This document shows, piece after piece, positions 60,194 through 64,000 of a stretch of 64,000 nt of DNA (its first letter is position 1; each line of letters starts with the position of its first letter). The notes beneath the pieces are model-generated. The model was not told the DNA's origin and did not search any database. It saw only the letters and a program-made list of their open reading frames with translations. Where the stretch lies: assembly GCF_013167215.1 (NCBI RefSeq), contig NZ_JABJWY010000024.1:62001-126000 (forward strand). Direction: 5' to 3'. The position numbers were made by a program, and so were the translations under genes. The DNA comes from Sphingobacterium prati. Lineage in GTDB: Bacteria > Bacteroidota > Bacteroidia > Sphingobacteriales > Sphingobacteriaceae.

Positions 60194-62656
60194 TTGATTC
60201 AGAAGATAACACACAGTGAAGGATTCAAAATCGTCAGTCGCCATTTTGAATCCTTGGGCAATACCCCTTTTGAATTCCAGGTTAAGACCTGGGACAAATA
60301 CATGCGGGGATACAGTGGAATGGTCATCGCCCCTACAGGATTTGGAAAGACATTTTCAGTCTTTATGGCAGTTTTAATCGACTACATGAATCATCCACAA
60401 CGCTATCAAAAAGGATTAAAACTACTTTGGATTACGCCCTTGCGCTCCCTAGCGAAGGATCTAGCGAGAGCAATGCAAACCGCCATAGATGATATCGGAT
60501 TAGATTGGATTGTACAGGTACGCAATGGAGATACCGATCCGAGGATCAGGGCCCAACAGACCAAAGCCATGCCTGATATTCTTCTTGTTACCCCAGAAAG
60601 CCTGCATCTATTACTTGCCCAAAAACAACGCGACAAATATTTCAAAAACATTTGTTGTGTTACTGTAGACGAATGGCACGAACTGCTTGGTAATAAGCGC
60701 GGTGTCATGGTCGAGCTCGCGCTATCCTATCTCAGGCACCAACACAAAATTCTCCGTATCTGGGGGATCACTGCCACCATAGGCAACCTCGACCAGGCGA
60801 TGGATGTCCTACTGCCTACCGAACCCAAAAGGGTAAAAATAATCGCAAAGGAGAAAAAGAAAATTGCCATAAAATCCATCTACCCCGATACAGTAGAACT
60901 GCTGCCTTGGGCTGGTCATCTTGGCGGCAATCTCGTGGACAAAGTTGTGCCCATTATCTTGGAAAGCAAGAGTACCATCCTTTTCACTAATACCCGAAGC
61001 CAGAGCGAACTATGGTATCAGCTCCTGCTGCAGGCACATCCCGATTTTGCGGGACAGATTGCACTGCACCACAGTTCAGTGGACGCTCATATCCGCGAAT
61101 GGATCGAAGACAATCTCAGTAGTGGGCGGTTAAAAGCAGTGGTATCGACCTCATCACTCGATCTGGGTGTAGATTTTAAACCCGTTGATACAGTTATTCA
61201 AATTGGATCAAGCAAAGGAGTAGCCAGATTTATGCAACGTGCAGGAAGAAGTGGGCACAGCCCTTTTGAAACGTCTGTTATCTACTTCGTTCCGACACAT
61301 TCCTTGGAGCTCATTGAAGTTGCCGCATTAAAGGAGGCAGTCAAAACGCAAACCATAGAAAATCGTGACCCCATGGTCCAGAGCTTCGATGTATTGGTAC
61401 AATTTATGGTAACAATCGCTCTCGGAGGCGGTTTCCAATCAACACAACTACATCAGATCGTTGCCCAGACTCATGCCTTCAGATATATGAATGATGAGGA
61501 ATGGCAGTGGTGCATGTACTTTATCACCGCAGGTGGCAAAATCGGCAAACGCTATGAGGAATTTCACAAAGTAGTACAGGACAGTGAGGGCAACTGGATT
61601 ATAAAAAATAGGCGTATCGCCCTACTTCATCGGCTGAATATCGGTGCTATTGTTGGCGATGCGATGATGCGCGTAAAATTCCTCTCCGGCGGATACATCG
61701 GTATGATTGAGGAATATTTTATCAGCAAACTGAAAAAAGGTGAACGATTTAACCTTGCTGGCCGTATTCTCGAGCTTGTCATGGTCAAGGATATGACTGT
61801 ATTTGTCAAGAATTCATCCGGTAAAGCTATCACACCGAGCTGGCTGGGAGGTAGATTGCCGCTATCTTCCAACCTGAGCCATTTTCTACGTAAAAAACTC
61901 GCAGAAGCAATAAGCCCCGATAATAGCGAAAAAGAATTGCGCTTCCTTGCACCGTTAATCCAAAAGCAGCAAAGCCTCTCCGCTGTGCCCAATGGATCAC
62001 AATTTCTTGTCGAACACATCAAGACCAAAGAAGGACACCATCTGTTTTTCTATCCACTGGAAGGTCGATTGATCCACGAAGTCATGGCTGCCCTCGTCGC
62101 TTACCGCATCAGCAAACGCTCCCCCATCAGCTTCTCGATGGCCATGAACGACTATGGTTTCGAACTTTATTCCGATAAAGAAATTCAATTGGACAAGGCG
62201 CAATTAACGGCGATATTGAGCCGGGAAAATCTTATGCAGGATGTGATCAGCAGCATCAACTCTGCGGAAATGGCAAGCCGTAAATTCCGCGATATCGCTG
62301 TGATATCCGGATTGGTCATACAAAACTATCCCGGCACCCAACAAAACAACAAATCCTTACAAGCCTCCTCTGGTATTATATTCCGTGTTTTGATGGATCA
62401 TGACCCCGACAATCTCTTGTTAAAACAGGCTTTCACCGAGGTGTTTAACCAACAATTGGAGGAATATCGTTTGATAAAAGCTTTTGAAAGAATAAACAAT
62501 AGCGAAATCATTTATACCTTTGCAGAGCAGTATACACCCTTAAGTTTTCCAATTAAAGTAGACAGTTTACGTCAATCCTTGTCGAGTGAGGCCTTGATCG
62601 AGCGGATACAACGTATGGAAAATGCAAATAAGTCAAACAGCAGACGAAGAAAATGA
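60194..62656 (+). CDS. ligase-associated DEXH-box helicase (Lhr-like)
   Basis: An 820-residue SF2 helicase. Motif I APTGFGKT (Lys52), TPLRSLAKDL, motif II VDEWHEL (DEWH at 159-162), motif III ITATIGN, motif IV FTNTRSQSELWY, SSLDLGVDF and motif VI QRAGRSGHS. A C-terminal region of about 450 residues is typical of the Lhr family in the ligase-associated clade. Start is the TTG at 60194: the only in-frame start before the helicase core, with a stop 12 bases upstream. It follows the ligase stop by one base and overlaps pdeM by 4 bases. Confidence 0.94.
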   Translation: MIQKITHSEGFKIVSRHFESLGNTPFEFQVKTWDKYMRGYSGMVIAPTGFGKTFSVFMAVLIDYMNHPQRYQKGLKLLWITPLRSLAKDLARAMQTAIDDIGLDWIVQVRNGDTDPRIRAQQTKAMPDILLVTPESLHLLLAQKQRDKYFKNICCVTVDEWHELLGNKRGVMVELALSYLRHQHKILRIWGITATIGNLDQAMDVLLPTEPKRVKIIAKEKKKIAIKSIYPDTVELLPWAGHLGGNLVDKVVPIILESKSTILFTNTRSQSELWYQLLLQAHPDFAGQIALHHSSVDAHIREWIEDNLSSGRLKAVVSTSSLDLGVDFKPVDTVIQIGSSKGVARFMQRAGRSGHSPFETSVIYFVPTHSLELIEVAALKEAVKTQTIENRDPMVQSFDVLVQFMVTIALGGGFQSTQLHQIVAQTHAFRYMNDEEWQWCMYFITAGGKIGKRYEEFHKVVQDSEGNWIIKNRRIALLHRLNIGAIVGDAMMRVKFLSGGYIGMIEEYFISKLKKGERFNLAGRILELVMVKDMTVFVKNSSGKAITPSWLGGRLPLSSNLSHFLRKKLAEAISPDNSEKELRFLAPLIQKQQSLSAVPNGSQFLVEHIKTKEGHHLFFYPLEGRLIHEVMAALVAYRISKRSPISFSMAMNDYGFELYSDKEIQLDKAQLTAILSRENLMQDVISSINSAEMASRKFRDIAVISGLVIQNYPGTQQNNKSLQASSGIIFRVLMDHDPDNLLLKQAFTEVFNQQLEEYRLIKAFERINNSEIIYTFAEQYTPLSFPIKVDSLRQSLSSEALIERIQRMENANKSNSRRRK

Positions 62657-63309
62657 ACGTACACGAACAGCGAATTACATTCAATAAACAACAACTTATC
62701 CTAAATAATCAACGGACTATTTTTTGGCCCGAACAAAATATGCTCATTCTATCGGACCTTCACCTCGGTAAAGCAGCGCATTTCCGTAAACATGGAATAG
62801 CTATTCCCTCTTCAGCATCGAGCACGGATCTCCATACGCTTGCTAATTTAATCGACCATTACCAGGCAACGCACTTGCTCGTAGTCGGCGATCTTATTCA
62901 TGCGGGGATCAATCAGGAGGTCCTTTTGCTACAGGAGTTTAAACAAAAATTTCCCAACCTCAATTTTCATTTGGTCATCGGTAATCACGATAGACAAGTG
63001 AAAAAATTAACCAAAGAGATCGGGCTAATCTATCACACTGACAAGTTGGAACTAGAGCAGATCCATTTTGTGCACGCCCCCAGCATAGACAGTTCATCTT
63101 TCACGATCAGTGGACATATCCATCCAGGAGTAAGCATCAAGCTTCCACCCAAAAAACACCTACGCCTACCTTGCTTTTGGGTTTCGGCACGGCAGATTAT
63201 CCTACCGGCTTTTAGCAAGTTCACAGGATTGGATAGCCGTGAAATGCCGCAGGAATACGAATGTTATGCAGTACACGACGAAATAATCTTACCATTAAAA
63301 AATCGATAA
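62653..63309 (+). CDS. pdeM: ligase-associated DNA damage response endonuclease PdeM
   Basis: A 218-residue calcineurin-like phosphoesterase. Dinuclear metal motifs: LILSDLHLGK (Asp-x-His), VVGDLIHAG (Asp), VIGNHDRQ (Asn-His), HAPS and SGHIHPG (His-x-His). Named PdeM for its ligase-associated context. Fourth gene of the operon, starting with an ATGA overlap with the helicase stop (62653-62656). It ends just before the convergent AraC-family gene, whose stop is at 63310. Confidence 0.94.
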   Translation: MNVHEQRITFNKQQLILNNQRTIFWPEQNMLILSDLHLGKAAHFRKHGIAIPSSASSTDLHTLANLIDHYQATHLLVVGDLIHAGINQEVLLLQEFKQKFPNLNFHLVIGNHDRQVKKLTKEIGLIYHTDKLELEQIHFVHAPSIDSSSFTISGHIHPGVSIKLPPKKHLRLPCFWVSARQIILPAFSKFTGLDSREMPQEYECYAVHDEIILPLKNR

Positions 63310-64000
63310 CTACATTTTCAGTTCGACCGGAGAGATCCCATAGTATTTTTTAAACGCGCTACTAAAATTATTCTGGTGGCCATACCCCGTCAGCAAAGCG
63401 ACTTCATAGACTGTCATCTTATCATCCAAGAGATAACTCTTTGCTTTTTCCATGCGGATTCGAGTGAGGTAATCGTGGATCGTCACCGAAAAATATTCCT
63501 TAAAATCCTTTCTCAGTTTACTTTCGCTTGTTAATACCTCTGCGGCCAGTTCTTTCTGTGTCGGCGGATTGGCTATACGCTGTTCGAGAATCTGTCGCGC
63601 CATTTCCAGGCGTTGCACATCCTCTTCATGAAATAATGGTACGGCCTGATCGTTTTTTTCGCTGTACTGCTCAAACTGGTACATCAGCAATTCGACGATA
63701 CGAGATTCGGTATGGAGCCGACGTATCTCTCCTTTTTTCTTGGATTCGATGAGCTCCGCTATGGTATGCTGCATCTCATAAGTTGCCATCAGATCCTCCT
63801 CCGAAAACGAAGTGTACTCCCCCTTCTCAATTTCATGTACAAATTGCTGATGCAATAGGGAATCCCGCTTGATAAGATTGAGATAATACTCCTTGGATAT
63901 CACAGCAATAAAATACGTGTATTCTATGCCCGGTTCCACTTCGTGCACCGATTTGACAGATGGTATATACCGGATATTGTGTCGGCTCATGCCATAGGGC
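63310..64000 (-). CDS. AraC-family transcriptional regulator (5' end outside window)
   Basis: At least 229 residues of a regulator open at the right edge: upstream of the first Met the codons read PYG in frame, so the N-terminal sensor domain continues outside. The visible part has a middle linker (LMYQFEQYSEKNDQ), a first helix-turn-helix (PPTQKELAAEVLTSESKLRKDFKEYF) and a second one with the AraC motif ALLTGYGHQNNFSSAFKKYYGISPVEL. N-terminal region around YFIAVISKEYYLNLIK resembles ligand-sensing domains. Target genes unknown. Confidence 0.9.
   Translation of the reverse strand, partial: PYGMSRHNIRYIPSVKSVHEVEPGIEYTYFIAVISKEYYLNLIKRDSLLHQQFVHEIEKGEYTSFSEEDLMATYEMQHTIAELIESKKKGEIRRLHTESRIVELLMYQFEQYSEKNDQAVPLFHEEDVQRLEMARQILEQRIANPPTQKELAAEVLTSESKLRKDFKEYFSVTIHDYLTRIRMEKAKSYLLDDKMTVYEVALLTGYGHQNNFSSAFKKYYGISPVELKM

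Overview
The window looks like a chromosomal segment of a Bacteroidota bacterium, most likely a Sphingobacterium or close relative in the Sphingobacteriaceae. This rests on a low-GC genome, promoters of the TTG-N19/20-TAnnTTTG type, a TonB-dependent receptor paired with a DUF4249 lipoprotein, META/DUF4377 and DUF2891 secreted proteins, a monomeric isocitrate dehydrogenase, and the ligase-associated exonuclease/ligase/helicase/PdeM cluster. The genus is inferred from gene content; no 16S gene is present. I see no insertion sequence, prophage, CRISPR array, rRNA gene or plasmid function.

Layout. 1-5.2 kb: the 3' end of an Fpg/Nei DNA glycosylase, a receiver-only response regulator, a Pr6Pr membrane protein, a compact operon of sigma factor, soluble anti-sigma-like protein and ClpP paralogue, then a membrane protein, a NUDIX hydrolase and a small unknown protein. 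5.3-5.7 kb: a decayed gene with a TPR tail. 5.8-11.8 kb: Na+/H+ antiporter, SRPBCC protein, glycosyltransferase, CinA/PncC-like protein, a tiny Lmo0937-type membrane protein, and a DoxX/HxlR divergent pair. 11.9-16.3 kb: DUF2891 lipoprotein, sirtuin, small lipoprotein and a GH29 fucosidase with a duplicated C-terminal module.

16.5-28.3 kb is mostly housekeeping: rnhA, trxB with a DnaQ-like exonuclease, an M16 peptidase pair, hemF, gpsA, a Rieske protein, ychF, a DUF2892 protein, an ATP-cone/nuclease fusion, ispE and apt. 28.3-39.9 kb is envelope biology: ComEA-like HhH protein, TolC plus HlyD-type adaptor, polysaccharide deacetylase, DUF4249 plus TonB receptor, a secreted esterase, a beta-propeller-like protein, a DUF4377-META protein and a GH43 enzyme. 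40.1-50.5 kb: monomeric IDH, two aldo/keto reductases, AraC regulator with an orphan TolC, HdeD protein, cyclophilin, DUF1697, an alkyltransferase-like (ATL) protein, YceI, and two tRNAs (Arg-TCT and Ser-TGA).

50.7-57.4 kb is one minus-strand signalling operon: REC-PAS-kinase, a CHASE3-HAMP-GAF hybrid kinase with three receivers, a receiver protein, CheR without a CheB, and a final receiver protein. 57.6-63.3 kb is a tightly coupled DNA-repair operon on the plus strand. The window ends inside an AraC-family regulator.

The most interesting candidates are the sigma/anti-sigma-like/ClpP triad (2.27-3.75 kb), the ATP-cone nuclease fusion (26.0-26.9 kb) and the CheR-linked phosphorelay without CheB. 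DNA maintenance is a recurrent theme: Fpg/Nei, RNase HI, DnaQ-like exonuclease, ATL, the Mrr-like nuclease and the ligase cluster.
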